A DNA stretch of 64,000 nucleotides from Ophioderma brevispina (GCA_023653785.1 JAMKCH010071783.1:18093-82092); one strand, 5' to 3'; counted from the stretch's first letter, positions 12,645 to 25,015 are shown. Numbers and translations: made by a program. The notes: generated by a model not told the origin, from the letters alone.

Positions 12645-12991
12645 TCCTGGTATGGTTGGCGTTGGTTATTGATCCATCGTGTTTTCCTCCTGCAGACAAT
12701 AGGCATCGCAATGGAGATTGTTACACCAATCGTCAATGATGGTACTTTTTGTGCACTGAAACCCCTTCACATTCAATGATGCTATAAGTCAAAAGGCAGA
12801 CCGTAGAAAAGGCCTGTGCTGAGGTCTAGTCATGAGATGGTATACGTTAAAAATATGTTAATGAAAACATTGTTTGGATTTGTAGAGATAGTTCGCTCTT
12901 CGCTTCCGCATTTTTAACTGCTTCGCTTCGCAGTGTTAACAGGGAGACCACAAGACGTTCTCTACTTCTCCCCTCTTACTTTTCCTTTGAT

Positions 12992-13739
12992 GACGCGATT
13001 CCAGTCGTTCCGTTTCAAGAAGAGACACTGCATTCAACGAATCTGAAAAAGCCCAGAATGGCATGTGGTTTTGGGTATATGTTTCCCCATTGCAATGCAT
13101 CGCCTAAAGATGTTGAACCCACATATTTGAACACCCAAATGATTGTTTGTTGTTGTTTGCTGCTAGCGCGTGCTGCATTTTTTTGTGTAAATGTACATTA
13201 AGTGGTAGCATAGCTATATCGTAATTGGTAGTAGCGATATTAGCGATATTGACCCAATACTTGAACATCAAAAATGCCTGTTGTTGTTGTTGTTGTTGTT
13301 GTTGCTGCGTGCTGCTTGTGGTGCTACTTGTGGTGATGGTGGTGTTGGTGTGGGCGGGGGGGGGCCCCGGGTGGCGGGTGGGCGGTGGTGGGCGGCGCGG
13401 CGGTGGCGATGGTGGTGGTGGTAGTAGCGGTAACGGTGCATAGAGTAGTAGTAAAACCTCAGCAAAGTATTAAGTAGTTGGTATTAGTAGTTCGCCTTTG
13501 TTATTATTTTTTTTGCGCGTGTTCCCTGTGTCAATAAACAACCTCTCTAAAAAAAACCTTTCCAACCTTTACCCTGCTGATACTAGTCATCGGTCTTAGC
13601 CTTGCATTTATTTTATTTCAGAGACCACTATACCTGTAGATCCCCGTCAGGTAGCACGCGCAAAGGCCAAAGATGACGATTCGTTTGCTATGACATCACC
13701 TTCTTCCGTACGCTAAAGCCCTTTGTTGTTGGTATCGCA
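12992..13739 (+). repeat. Segmental duplication block S, copy A (after LINE insertion)
   Basis: After the LINE, collinearity with the second S copy resumes: GATGACGCGATT at about 12990 matches 29699. It continues through the TTG/GGT microsatellite and a block around 13630-13700 that is shared with 15030-15100 and 30420-30500. No gene was recognised. Confidence 0.6.
13275..13455. repeat. Compound trinucleotide microsatellite (TTG/GGT/GCG/GTA)
   Basis: A run of TTG units changes into GGT/GGC units and ends in GTA units. It is one of three related arrays (see 14.73 and 29.88 kb), each at the matching place in block S copies. Low-complexity Gly/Val or His/Pro frames here are not genes. Confidence 0.8.
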
Positions 13740-15535
13740 GATTTCTCTATGGACATTATGAATGGGAAATGTCATAATACTTAAGGTGAGGGTTTGAGGC
13801 TTTTTGGGGTCTTGAAATCATAATATTTTGATTACTTCTTTGCGCTGTATATTATTTACCCCTCTTCCTGTCCTTCTCTTCATGTCCTAAGAAAATCAGC
13901 ATAATTTTAACCTTATAGCTAAAATACATCTATTCCATACGATCAAACCTTGCAATGAAAAATATTGGTCTCTATGAATGCATACGGAGAGAATCAAACC
14001 AGCTATATAACATGATCACCAGGAGGTAACGCTTTGAAAAATGTATGAGGTGCTGCAATAACATCCGTTACCTTTATGTGTATTAAACCATGTTTTACAA
14101 AAAAACCAATATATTGTAGCATCTTATTTATCATTAAGTATTGAACTGAGGTGTGACACATTGATTGATAGCCGCAATTTCATACAAAAACTTGTAAAAC
14201 TAAAGCATGTATTCATGCAAGCATACTCTGTGTTTGTTTGTTTGTTTGTTTTTGGTTAGGTTACAGTTTTATTAATGCCGGGATATTCATTCAATTGCGT
14301 AATAAAATGTATACGAGTATTGCTTCTTCAATGCCACGATCCTGCCAAATGCTTTTGTCTTATATCCCCCATTAGGAAACCGAAAAAGGTATTGAGAAAA
14401 TCAGCAGAAGAGGAAAACACTCACTAGATAATGAAACAAGCTTTTAAACTCCTCTTTGCCAAAAAAGGTTTTAGAGAAATCTTCAGCGAGCTGCGTCAAG
14501 CCTAAACACACTTCATTACGTTGGTTGATGTTTTTCCTGTCGTACTCATTACTCTAGAAAGATTTTAGACGCATGGGACACACCGCCCGGAGAACTATCA
14601 AAACCTCGTCATCTCCACGACATTTCGAATTCTTCATCTTTAATTGAGATCCTTTAGCTATTCAAAAGATTACAACACATACATACATGACCAGCATCAG
14701 ATTAATTCCACAATCTCATCAGCTTCTAAAGTTAGTGGTGGTGGTGGTGGTGGTGGTGTCGTGGTGGTGGTGGCGGTGGTGGCGACGGCGGCTGCGGCGG
14801 CAGTGGCGGTGGCGATGGTGGTGGTGCTGGTGGTAGTCGTGATAGTAGTAGTAGCAGCAGCAGAAGTAGTAGTAGTTGTGGTAGAGTCGCCTTTGTTGAT
14901 TAAAATTGTTCGCGTGCTCCACTGCTGTCAATAAAGCAACCTGTCTAAAAATAACCTTTCCAAACCTGTACCTTCTTAATACAGTCATCGTCTTAGCTGT
15001 GCATTTATTCAGAGACTACTATACCAGTAGAGCGTCAGGTAGCAAGCGCAAAAGGCCAAAGATGACGATTCGTTTGGTATGACATCACATTCTTCCGTAG
15101 GTGCGCGTTCCCAATCGAAATTGCCTACTTCAATATCGTCTTGGTTAAAGTTTATGTCGTTATGTTGTATCGATATTCAATGTGTAAGTCAAAGTCTTAA
15201 CACTGCTCTCTTCTGTTTAAAATTTTTATTGTAGTGGTGAGATCCATTTTTATTGTTATTTTCTGAAAGAAAATAGTATACGACAGATCTTCGAATGTAA
15301 GTTTAAGTACATGTTTGAACAGAAATAAGGCGGTTCATTCGATTTCTTAATTTTTTCGAATGCATCTATGTCAAAATGGAGGAAGCCGAAGGCTCACTTG
15401 AAGGAACTTCAAGAGCAAGCTGAGTCGGATTAAAAAAACAACACCACTAAAATTAACAAGGGAAATTTATCAACACTACATAACAGTGCTTACCTTCTAA
15501 TCATTGAAGAAAGAAAGTAAACAAAATGGAAAGAA
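13740..15535 (+). repeat. Segmental duplication block S, copy B (deleted form)
   Basis: 13740-14725 repeats 7730-8760, and 14880-15530 repeats material also found at 13.45-13.70 kb and 30.25-30.94 kb. The stretch corresponding to about 8.76-13.2 kb of copy A is missing. The microsatellite therefore directly follows the AATCTCATCAGCTTCTAAAG block. No coding gene was recognised. A 21-codon frame at about 15370-15433 (start MSKWRKPK) is only partly kept in the 30.75-kb copy. Confidence 0.65.
14732..14880. repeat. Compound GGT/GGC/GTA microsatellite
   Basis: Sixteen or more GGT/GGC-type units are followed by GTA/GCA units. It marks the internal deletion point in block S copy B. Confidence 0.85.
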
Positions 15536-16150
15536 ATAGTATTTGTTTGGGGCACCCGTTGTTTAATGTGACGCCTGTCACTGGATAAAAACGCTAGTGA
15601 TTTTTGAATGAAACAAGACACATGGACCCATTTAGGCATTATTTTAGTTCAACTTTGATGCCTGTCACTAGATAAAGACACTAGTTTTATTGGATGTTTA
15701 TACCTTAAAACATATGATTAGACACCTTTTTTACTTTTCATGCTAATCTAGAGGCAAAGTTATGATACATAATAGGAAATAGCGGCCATTTTGGACGCCA
15801 TCTTTGATTTTCAAAGTTCCACAACAGGGATGTTATTCTAGACATATACCTGGACCTACCAGCTTGTTATGAGCCATGTCCACCTTATAACTAATGTTCT
15901 TGGTCTATATATATAGAGAGAGAGAGACAGACAGACAGACAGATAGACAGACAGACAGAGGGAGAAAGAGAGACAGAGATTATGAAACATTTTTGCTTTT
16001 TGTTTGGATGTTTGTTAATTGTTTGGTTGGGTGTGTGCTTGATATTTTTATTCTCAACAACTCTTTAAAATAGTTTTAGTGTGTATTAGATGGTAGGTTA
16101 TTACATGCCATATCAATAGCTATTTAATTTTTGGTTTACCAGCACCTGAA
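15536..16150. repeat. Scrambled Penelope-unit tail fragments
   Basis: About 15538-15700 is the reverse complement of about 31620-31800 (shared phrase CACTGGATAAAAAC). About 15990-16150 is direct to about 31920-32070 (shared phrase ATTACATGCCATATCAATAGCT). Both belong to the 3'-flank of the Penelope-like units, so this is a rearranged remnant of that region. Confidence 0.55.
15906..15980. repeat. AG/ACAG microsatellite
   Basis: A short TA run passes into AG dinucleotides and then ACAG tetranucleotide units. Confidence 0.85.
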
Positions 16151-16410
16151 TTGGATAGCTGCTCTTAAATTTTAGATTTTTTCCATAACATACTAGCAAG
16201 CAACTTCACTTATCTTTTGATAAATCGTCAACTGAATTAAAACTGTTATCAAAAATTCAATCAGGATTTGAATTGTCTAAACCTACAATCCTCACCAAAA
16301 GTCTTGGAACACTTACGCGCATTAAGGTGTAAATAAATGTCCCCCACACACCTGTACAATGTTGTTCAGAGGCCAACGTTTTATCGTGTTGTGAAGGGAT
16401 CTGAACATTA

Positions 16411-16588
16411 TCTGATGGGGAGGGGGAAGGGTAAAACAATGCTCCAGCTCCTGCTTTCCCTTGCATTTTGGAGAATGATTATATTCAATTACAGCAAAGT
16501 CTGATGGGGAGGGGGAAGGGTAAAACAATGCTCCAGCTCCTGCTTTCCCTTGCATTTTGGAGAATGATTATATTCAATTACAGCAAAG
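16411..16588. repeat. Perfect 89-bp tandem duplication
   Basis: Two adjacent units (16411-16499 and 16500-16588) beginning TCTGATGGGGAGGGGG are identical as far as I can read. This contrasts with the indel-rich divergence of the larger repeats in the window. Confidence 0.85.
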
Positions 16589-19555
16589 TCTCACGCTTGA
16601 TTGCATTAAAAATCGCGGGGTGTTCCAAATACTTTTTGCGAGGATTGTAGATGTAGAATGGCAACTTGTGACTCAGTTGAATGCCGCGACCCAGGCATTA
16701 AAATATTGACTAATATTATGTCCACAAATTTTGGGTCAACAAATTTATGATTTTTGGCAAGATATCCTGTTGTACTGATTTCTAAAGCAAAGTCAACTCT
16801 GATACACGATATAAACCTGTGACAGGTGCGGCAAAACCTCCCTAATCATCTGCTTCCGGCCGTGTGCTGTATTCCACACCTGCAAAAAACACGAATTGAT
16901 GCATTTTCTTGTGCAGCGTGCTACGGGTCGATCATAGAAATAATTCATATTCTAAACAATTCGCTTCTTCGGGGTGTTTTGTTTGTACCGGTGACCTTTA
17001 CGGGGCTAGCACAATATATAAACCCCTATTATTGACAAATAAAACGCGTGCTCAACATGTCAAACTCTAGCACCCACATTTCAATTCGACCTATGCATTT
17101 AAAAGAAACCGACTTGGCATTATGTCACAGACTAAAACATCTAATCGAGTCCTTTCGGAATCGTCTCTTTAGGAAACAGTCATTATTTACGCCAGGGGTG
17201 GAAATGGAGGATTTTTTGGGAAAACATTTCGCATTCCCCCTCCACATCCATCCCCATGATTTTCTGAAGTTTCTGCATTTAAAAGAACATATTCTCCTCT
17301 CTCCATGATGAAAATGTTTTTTGTTTCACCCCTCGCTTACAATTTCCCTTTCGTAGCCCCCCCTATATAAATAATGATCCATCCCTTAGTCCTGTTTTTC
17401 TAAATGAATAATGAACATGGACATACATGCCAAACGCATCACCAGATTGCGAATCACCTGGACATTTGCTTCTTCATACAGATATAGGGGCCCCATACAA
17501 TACTCCAACCACCTGTCAAGTGTTTTCGTCTACTTAATGATTGGACAATAATGTCACTGACCGTGTAACTTCAAATGTATTCTTAAACAATGCCTTAGAT
17601 AATCGCTATCGCATTTATTTGTAAGCTATTTTGAATGATATAGCGCTTTTTTGCTTTTTACCAAGATTAACATTTATGGATTTCTTCATAGGTTGCTCAG
17701 TAATGAGATCGTGAAAATTACAATAATCATTAATGCAATAAAACTAACGTGACAGATAGAACTTTCTATAATAATGTCGTTTTGTTTCACAATTGTTTAA
17801 TTTTTCCAAATCGTCCATTTAGCGTTTGTTTCATTTTACTTACTTTGGTCAATTATAATCGTTAGTGCGATACACCAAAATCGATTTTGTGCCACTTTTA
17901 TGCATGGGCACAGTTGTTTCGAATACTGTGCCATGCTGTCTTGAAGCTCAAAAAAAGTTTGCAACTTGGCAAAAGAAGCAAAACACAGATTAAAGTACAC
18001 CAAGGAAGTCTAGTTTTCTTGACACAAGTTTTAATAGTCTACATAATAAGTTCAATGATAAATATTTTCTATTCATAAATAATAAACAAATACAAATATT
18101 TATTGCACGTTTCAATGAAATGGAGCTTTGAATTTATTACAAAATTGGTATCTGTCAAAATCATGCCAGAAGGACATAATTGCAACCAACTAATCTTTGT
18201 GCATTAACTAATAGTTGCAGTCAATAAAAATTGAATTTGAAAGCAAAGTTTCAAGGTATCGGTAGGACTTTGTGTTTCATGATACATCAAGACCATAAAA
18301 AAATCTCTATCCCAAAGTAATTTTCGGTTGCTGTACGGTCATGATTCTCTTCTAACACCAAACAATATGTCGAATGTTATCAATTTTACTTAAAAAGCCA
18401 AACTTTATGACGTTAATCTCTTCTTGAAGAATTTCAATCTGTTTAAATGTGAATAACTTATGTTTAACTAATTCTTTTACCGTTTTCACTCAAACAGAAA
18501 GTGGCACAAACTTGATTTTTGTGTTCCCCAAGTAAACTGGAGTTATCTCTCGATTGAAACAACCAAATGAGATGAAACAAAAAGTATTGGAGAGCCTAGT
18601 CCTTTTTTCTTTAATGAGATGCACAAAACAACTTATGTTGAGATTTAATATTTAAAAAAAATCGGTTTTTGATTGTACCATTTTAGACAGGCTGTAAACT
18701 TGCACTTGATTGGTTGTAGAACACCTATCGTTTGAAAGGTTTATTGGACAAAAAAAACAAGTAAAATTTAAAGACCAAAAATAGATTTGCTTTGCTGTCC
18801 TAGTCGGTCCTATAAGGAGCATGCGTTGATTTGTTGTCATGCTAGACAGAAGATAACACAAATCATCTATTTACTACGTTTTCAGCTTATTTATTTCAGG
18901 TGTAATTATTAACCTGGTAAGCATTCCAAATATGAAAAAACATTAAAAAACAATCGGGCGCATTATTCTGGAAATGTTATCGTATCTCTTTTAAAGGCAT
19001 TTCCTTCAAAATATAATTATATATTTTATCAAATAATTAATTTCTAATTTTTCTTTGTGCGTGAAACTAATGACACCTATTAGTTTTGCCAACTAAATTG
19101 AATTGTCTGTCTGTGTCTTCTATTATCATTGATGTTGGTATTAGAGTAATCACTCATGCAATATATGATACGATCTTGGCGACAAATTATATAGCTTTGC
19201 ACTAGTATTTGTCATATCTACATTTATTTCCTTTGCAATTAACTAAATTGATTTGAAAGTACTGCATTAGCTTATAGTGACATTACATTATGTTTGCGAT
19301 TTAATGCAATAAACTCGCGCACATCACTGGTATGGTTCTTCATCGTAACAGACATTTCTAGGTAATAAACACTTTACTCTTAGCGCTAATTCATGTAGGC
19401 CACGAGGTAAATTATCCCCACTTTATAAGTCACCCATTTTACTATACCATGGTGAAGTAAAGCGAAATTTACGTCGAATACTAACTCGGGTATATTACAA
19501 GTGTACGTTTAGCATTTTTGATTTAAGAGGTATGACTTTTTATGAGATATATATA
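16589..19555. other. AT-rich DNA without recognised genes
   Basis: Frames are short and no domain, splice-flanked exon or repeat pair was recognised on either strand. A conserved-looking 86-codon frame at 17048-17308 carries no family motif that I know. Confidence 0.35.
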
Positions 19556-19564
19556 CATGCGATT

Positions 19565-20030
19565 ACCTTATACTCCAGACTTGTCTTATTCTAAGGCCCC
19601 CAAAAAAGATTGTCTCAGAAGAAATGTGAAGAATGCAAATTCGAAATGCGTCTTTTTTTAATTAGAAAAATGCTAATGCAAAATGCATGATGTTTTATTT
19701 ATTTTTATTGCACTTTTGGCCGACTTTTTTTCATTTTTTTCGGCCGAATGTTTTTTTTTTTCTGAACATTTTGAAAAAAAGAACTTTCAAGTGAGCAAAA
19801 ACCTAAACAAATACTGCGCTAAAAGATCAATTTTAAACATAATACGCGCGATCTTCTGAGACAAACTTTTTTCTTGGCCTAATGTAACATAAAGTTGTTC
19901 TGTTTGCATTGAATTGCACAATCAAGTTTATGTTGATTTTAAGTTGTAATGACCTTATATTCCAAACTAGTCTTATTCTAATTTACAATAAAGTTGCTAT
20001 ATTTGCATTGAATTGTACAATCACGTTTGT
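19565..20030 (+). repeat. Imperfect tandem repeat hosting a MITE
   Basis: The phrase CCTTATA, TCC, then CTTATTCTAA at about 19566-19594 recurs at about 19953-19981. The block after it (ATAAAGTTG, then TTTGCATTGAATTG) occurs at about 19890-19918 and 19987-20014. The unit was duplicated, and only the first copy contains the MITE. Confidence 0.6.
19595..19879. mobile_element. Harbinger-like MITE with TAA target duplication
   Basis: This is a 285-bp element. The left end starts GGCC and the right end closes with GGCC. About 27 bp of inverted ends share AAAAAAG, TTGTCTCAGAAG. It is flanked by TAA on both sides (19592-19594 and 19880-19882). A neighbouring tandem unit carries the same site once, uninterrupted (TAA at 19979-19981). 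The 3-bp TAA duplication fits PIF/Harbinger elements. No transposase is encoded. Confidence 0.75.
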
Positions 20031-20234
20031 GATGATTATGATTGTTTTTAAAAAAATCTGTTCTCTAATTGCAAATGTCTGGGCAAATAAGTGCTTAAGT
20101 CCACTATTGAGTTGACTTGACTTTATGTTTACTACCTTCGTAAAATTACACCAATCATCAATAGAACAAAGGCTGCACTTCAGAAACCTCATGACAAGAG
20201 CAATTGAGCTTTCTTTTGTTATGTTTGACCCAGG

Positions 20235-20415
20235 TGTTTGGTTCATCAATGCGCAGTTTCTGTGTGACTGAGTGTCCACCTCCACCTGTCCATTGTGTTC
20301 TTCACTGACCCAATAGCCTCGGCTACAAGGTCACGGCTTATTCCGTATATGTTCACAATGGTAGTTACGACACTATCATGTGGGATTCTCAGTTTCATTA
20401 CAACCGAACTTATTG
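20235..20415 (+). repeat. Dispersed repeat fragment shared with 28.5 kb
   Basis: TGTGTGACTGAGTGTCC, CATTGTGTTCT and TACAAGGT, CGG, TTATTCCGTA appear in the same order at about 28535-28670. The family is not known to me. Confidence 0.55.
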
Positions 20416-22285
20416 ACGTAGCAATAACACCCGCCACAGCACGCAAATTCAGATTACAAATACCTCATGGACTGGAAACCTGTTTTCACATGTCACTTAA
20501 ACGTGTGGTTTTCATACATTCGGATGCTTACACCTTCCGAGAATCTTCCCTGGTCCTAAATCAATCCAAGTGGACAAATTGGCATTGTTTAGTCAGATCT
20601 GGCGGGAGGAAACGGCCTCTGTAAAAGACGTGCTTTACATGCATCATGTTTTCACACATTGAAATTCTCAATATCCCAGAAGGTCAGTAATGGATGTAGG
20701 GACCGTCTCTGTTAAAGACGTATATTACGTATTAAGTATTTAGCTTTATTACGTCCGGGTAACAGGAAGTACTTGAGATAGGTACATATGGTACGGTGGA
20801 TATGAAGTGCGCCTTACCCTACAAAAAAGAATACGGTTCCTGGGTTTCCATTGACCAATATCTTTATTTCTAAATTTCAGAAAGTACAACTGCTCATGTT
20901 ACAAACATTTAGATATCTCTGAAATATTTACGTTCTCAGTAAAGCAGAGGAAAACAATATTTTTTTGTTTTTAGGTATTAAGAGATGATATTAAAAGACA
21001 CAAGCTATATTTAAAGATTTCAAGCTGGCGTTAATTTCAAGATTGTGACCCAAAACAAGGCGCGCCAAATGCCACATTTTTGTGAAATATCACCAACACA
21101 ATTTGTTTTGGCCGTAGTATAACCTGGCAAATGTTATCATGTTAAGAGGGAACAAGCCTTGTCTATGAGTTGTATTTTATTCACAGAATGTATTTCAAGA
21201 TGGCGAACCCAAAAACATGGCTGCGCAGGCTCCAAGCATTACGTTTAAATTTAACGATTTTTTTTCTCCGTGCCGGCTGAACAAATAGTCAAGTTTGGCA
21301 AATGTGCCATAAGTATAGATTAAATTTTTAGTTCTTAAATGGCTGTTTAAATACAAGATAGATAGACAAAAGTATAATGTGGCGCCAAAATAGCAACTAC
21401 TGTGAGATATTACCTGGTTAAGTTTACTTTTTTTCTCAGTATAATGGGTTCTCGTGGTTCGTCATGAATGTTGACGTATCGTGCAATGCTCACATCTCAT
21501 TGGTTTTTTTTTGGTGTGAGCCCTTAAATTATTCCCTGACCAGGGTTTCTAATTTGATGTGTGATTGTGTCTTTGATATGGGTTCTTTATTCATTTGAAG
21601 TGTTTCTTGACCAAGGTTTCTTTTTTGTATGAGTCTTTCAAGAGATCTTTTCCCTGCCCAGGTTTTTTGGTATGGTCCTTTAATGAGGAGCGCTAAACCG
21701 CTCCATTTGTTTTATACGAAATCACTCTGTGCAGATCGTCTAGTCCCAAGTACAATTTGACACTTTTCATATCATTGTAATGACAACCGATCTGTTTTCC
21801 TCTGGTAAAATGACTTCAAACCGTGTACCCACTAATGTCAAAACATATTGCCCAAACAATGTTTAAAAGAGGATTTCTAGATATCCCTTAACCTTTTCGC
21901 ATATTAATAGTAGGTAATTTAACCTGTTTGTTGGGCCATATGCAAACAATGCCAATTCCTGTCAAAATTGCTGGTAATTCAATAAAAAAATAAAATGATA
22001 ACTTCTTCTCATTTATTGGTCAATTAGCATTAACTTGGCCATTTGTTATTGAGAATATTCTCTAAATCCCTAAATGCAATTTTTGCCCCTTTTCAAAAAG
22101 CACGGAGCGGACCCCTGCCTTGTGTTTACAGGTAAAATGCTCCCAGATCTAACAACACAATACTGCACCACGGCCGAGGGCAGATTTACTCCCTTTTTGG
22201 GTGAGCGTCATGTTGCAAGGCTTTTACACTGCGCGGGATAGAGAAACAAGAAGTAAATCCCAGGCATCGCGTTGATGTAATTTGA
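20416..22285. other. Unassigned AT-rich DNA
   Basis: No gene was recognised. A degenerate tract around 21530-21680 repeats words like CCAGGTTTTT and GACCAGGGTTTCT three times at irregular spacing. A short phrase near 22110 (CACGGAGCGGAC) recurs near 27842. Confidence 0.3.
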
Positions 22286-22289
22286 AGCA

Positions 22290-24186
22290 ATATGCAGCTC
22301 ATGTGGATAGTATCAGTGAGATTAGCACACAGGGGTCACTCCCACTTTGGAGTGATGCATTATGTAAGCTGTTTAGAACCCCCATTTTCATTCAGCAATT
22401 GTTTGTCACACACAAGACCTCATATTTTTAAAAACTTTCAGTTAGAGACCATATATTTTTTTTTGCAAATTTTACCACACTGTCACCCAAGGAAGACCCT
22501 ATTTTGATTAGTAGGAATGAGGAGCGGATTTGAAAGAAAAATCTCTGATTGCTGAAATGTAGATCTTGGGGTCTCAACTGCAGTCAATGAGAGTCGTAGA
22601 CACAGCCAGAGATGAGGGTGTATATACACAAGTTTTAGGCATCAGTTGGTAAAGTAGTTCAGGAGCCCCTTGAGAGAACTGTGGTGGAAGAGAATAGTTG
22701 CGCACTGCTCTTCGGTGTTTTCAGTGGTACATACCTTAGCTTGAATACTCCTCCTCTGGCAATCCAATCATATGCCTAGCTCTATTCTTGATATCTTTGA
22801 TATTGTTAAAAATATCGAAGGTTGGACGTAGTTACTTGCATTTTGGAGCTTTGTAATTCTTCCTAAAATTTCAGGTTATGGAATGTACTTCTGTGATCTT
22901 AAGGAAAGATATTAAATAAGATATGTGGGGGTGTACGTCTGTCTATCTATCTAGTGCAGGCTGCAACCACGATGCTGTTTGCGATGTGCGCAAATGTTTC
23001 CGTCCGTCAGAAAGTGGGGGATTTAGATGGATCCTGATGGATGTCTCAAGCAATCACCTCAATGTAGTTAAAGGGGCGAACGACCCCGTTGAGCATGGTA
23101 ACCTCCAACATGCGTCCTAATTGATCAATTGGGCAACAGTAATATGAAATTGAAGGATATCTCCATATCTCTGTGCTTTGGTCAGATCATGTGATCACGC
23201 CGTATGATATGTTTGTACTCGCATAAGAAGCCTGTGTATTTGTCATCACGTTTAATCCTGTAGCTCTTTCTTCATGGTCCGGTCTCAGATCCATATAACA
23301 GACGACTCTACACCGGCCCTAAGGAACTTCATCTGTGGTTGAATTGGAGATAGCAGATTACCATAGGTGGTGTAGTTTTGCAGGCATTCCAAGCTGGTAC
23401 TTTGTGTGACAGGAATCTTTATGCTGTGCTGGCAACATAGGTCACCAGTTACTTGAAGTCCCTGATTTCTTTGAGTTGGGTACCGGCTGTAGTGCAAGTT
23501 GATAATTATCTTCCTCATTGACGGTCATATCCCGTGCTTCTTTGGCATTTAGATGTATGCAGTTAGAAAGCAGCATTCTATAGACCTTGTGCACCACATA
23601 TCGATCCGCTGGTGTGCTAGATCATCTGCTTAGTCAAGGGCTGTGAGATGCCGACTTTGGTGACGTCCTAGAACCGTCTTGGGTATATATAGTGTTGTGT
23701 CACTTGGTTTTTTTTTTCTTCACTCACTCGTCTCGCCTAGGTGGTCCAACGAAAAGATAACTATGCAAAGTAATACTATCTAGTCATGATCATCAGGACT
23801 ATGTTGCTCCTGGCCTTCCTGTTTCTAGTTGTTCATACATTTATTCTAGCCGTCTGTCAGTTTGTTGCCTTTGTTTGTGTCCATAACACACGGCTTGTGA
23901 ATACTGACGGTGTCTTGTCGCATCTAGATCAAGACTTTGTTGGTGTCACTGTGGGGTACATACATACAGATCCCCTCGCAGCCGACGATTCAGGTGTATC
24001 CCCGTATATTCTTAGTATGGTAGGGCAAAGGTGTTGGCGCTCCGCTTCCTCTCAATAAGTTACAAATTTGAATTCTACTTAAAATTGTTCTCCTAAGTTA
24101 TTCTGAATTGTGGATAATTGATGTCATATTGTTTTTTCACATAGAATTGTAGCTATTGCTTTTGTGTGATCAATTTTAATAATGGT
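22290..24186. repeat. Left member of outer inverted repeat (mate 62.09-63.96 kb)
   Basis: The forward sequence around 22292-22530 matches the reverse complement of about 63740-63960 (shared phrases ACTTTCAGTTAGAGACC and CTATTTTGATTAGTAGGAAT). The correspondence runs through a LINE remnant to the foldback MITE at 24187. In the right half of the window it joins directly to a single copy of repeat R. Confidence 0.7.
22930..23660 (-). pseudogene. LINE RT C-terminal remnant (KYLG/LLYGSET type), left copy
   Basis: The minus strand gives, across frames: QLKEIRDFKYL near 23480-23450, TYVASTA near 23435, AWNAC near 23385, then FLRAGVES and LLYGSET near 23300-23285. A WRDH/HGRR-like tail with TDG lies near 23000. 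These are the conserved thumb and C-terminal motifs of the CR1/RTE-type ORF2 that host annotation pipelines often label as a craniofacial-development-like endonuclease-RT. The catalytic YADD is damaged in this copy. Many frameshifts make it a pseudogene. Confidence 0.6.
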
Positions 24187-24466
24187 ACTCTCTAAATGCA
24201 AAAGAGTGACTTTCACTCTTTTGAAGTGACTACAGGGCCCACTCCAAAAAGGTGAAAGTTCATACTTAAACAGAACACTTTTTGGGTCAAATTTTTATCT
24301 TGATATTGACAAAATGATATCATTTTATCATTTTGGGTTAAATTATCAAGAGTAAATTTGACCCAAAAAGTAGTGCTTTGAAAGATGTGATTTTCAACTC
24401 TTTTTAGAGTGGGCCCTGTAGTCCACTCCAAAAAGAGTGAAGTTCACTCTTTTGCATTGAGAGAGT
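24187..24466. mobile_element. 280-bp foldback MITE, copy 1
   Basis: Almost the whole element is one inverted repeat. The ends (ACTCTCTAAATGCAAAAGAG and its counterpart) and inner arms (GTGACTACAGGGCCCACTC; TTTTTGGGTCAAATTT) pair around a central TGATATCATTTTATCATTTT. It could fold into a long hairpin. Other copies are at 36.25 kb (same orientation) and 61.81 kb (opposite arm). No coding content. Confidence 0.8.
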
Positions 24467-25015
24467 GATAATTGCTCTTTTGGTCTTTGCGTGGCCGCCT
24501 AGAGGCCTCTGCCTTAGGCGCTAATCAACATTTTTATTAATACTATTATCTTGCCTATGCCAAATCTATGACAGTATCTCCGTAGATTTGACACCTGAGA
24601 GTTTACTGTCCCCTTGTAAACATGGTTTAACACTTGTCCTTTGGTGTTGTTACCTTTATGATTAAGACGCCATCTTTAATAACATTGGAATGTAAAATAA
24701 CAAGAAATATATTAAATTGAACCTACAGGTCTACTAGAAACTACTTTTTTTGTATAGACTTGCCTAACAAACCATATTTGTGATACCAAGCGATCATTTA
24801 AAAAATAGTTGATAATTTTTCATTAAAAAATGGGTACTTTTGCGGCCATTTTGTTTTCCGCAATATATCTCAAATACGCTCAATGCTGATTAGACTGTCA
24901 GCATTTGATTCTTCACTATATGGTCTAAAGCACTAAATCTGGTGAGAAAAAAACTATAGTAAACAGTTGCTAGTTAGAAGCAAACATCAGGAATGGCGTC
25001 CGGACTAATTTATTT
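24187..25015 (+). repeat. Direct repeat R, copy 1
   Basis: The foldback MITE plus about 550 bp of adjoining DNA is repeated at 36248-37065 in the same orientation. Shared landmarks after the MITE include AGAGGCCTCTGC, GGTGTTGTTACCTTTAT and ATATTAAATTGAACCTACAG. The right palindrome arm has one inverted copy (about 61.31-62.09 kb). The two direct copies bracket 11.2 kb that the right arm lacks. Confidence 0.75.

Larger units (their letters stand above)
9811..12991 (-). mobile_element. Jockey-like non-LTR retrotransposon insertion with target-site duplication
   Basis: A 3.2-kb LINE lies on the minus strand between two near-identical 12-mers, TTTTCCCTTGAT (9811-9822) and TTTTCCTTTGAT (12980-12991). 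The other copy of block S has a single such site at about 29688-29699 with no insertion. The 3' end (9823 onward, minus strand) carries an AAGAAGAAG-type tail. In coding order it holds an endonuclease (about 12.26-12.64 kb), RT (about 10.87-11.62 kb) and a C-terminal Cys motif (about 9.98-10.02 kb). All frames are broken, so it is inactive. Confidence 0.8.

Noticed and set aside
13225..13465. Gly-rich and His-rich frames
   Set aside because: They are translations of the trinucleotide microsatellite and appear in several frames on both strands.
15370..15433. 21-codon conserved small ORF (MSKWRKPK start)
   Set aside because: The copy at about 30.76 kb is broken by stops and an insertion, so conservation of coding is not supported.
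23786..24058. Hydrophobic N-terminus resembling a signal peptide protein
   Set aside because: The inverted mate region (about 62.2-62.5 kb) does not preserve the frame, and the stretch lies next to a LINE remnant on the opposite strand.
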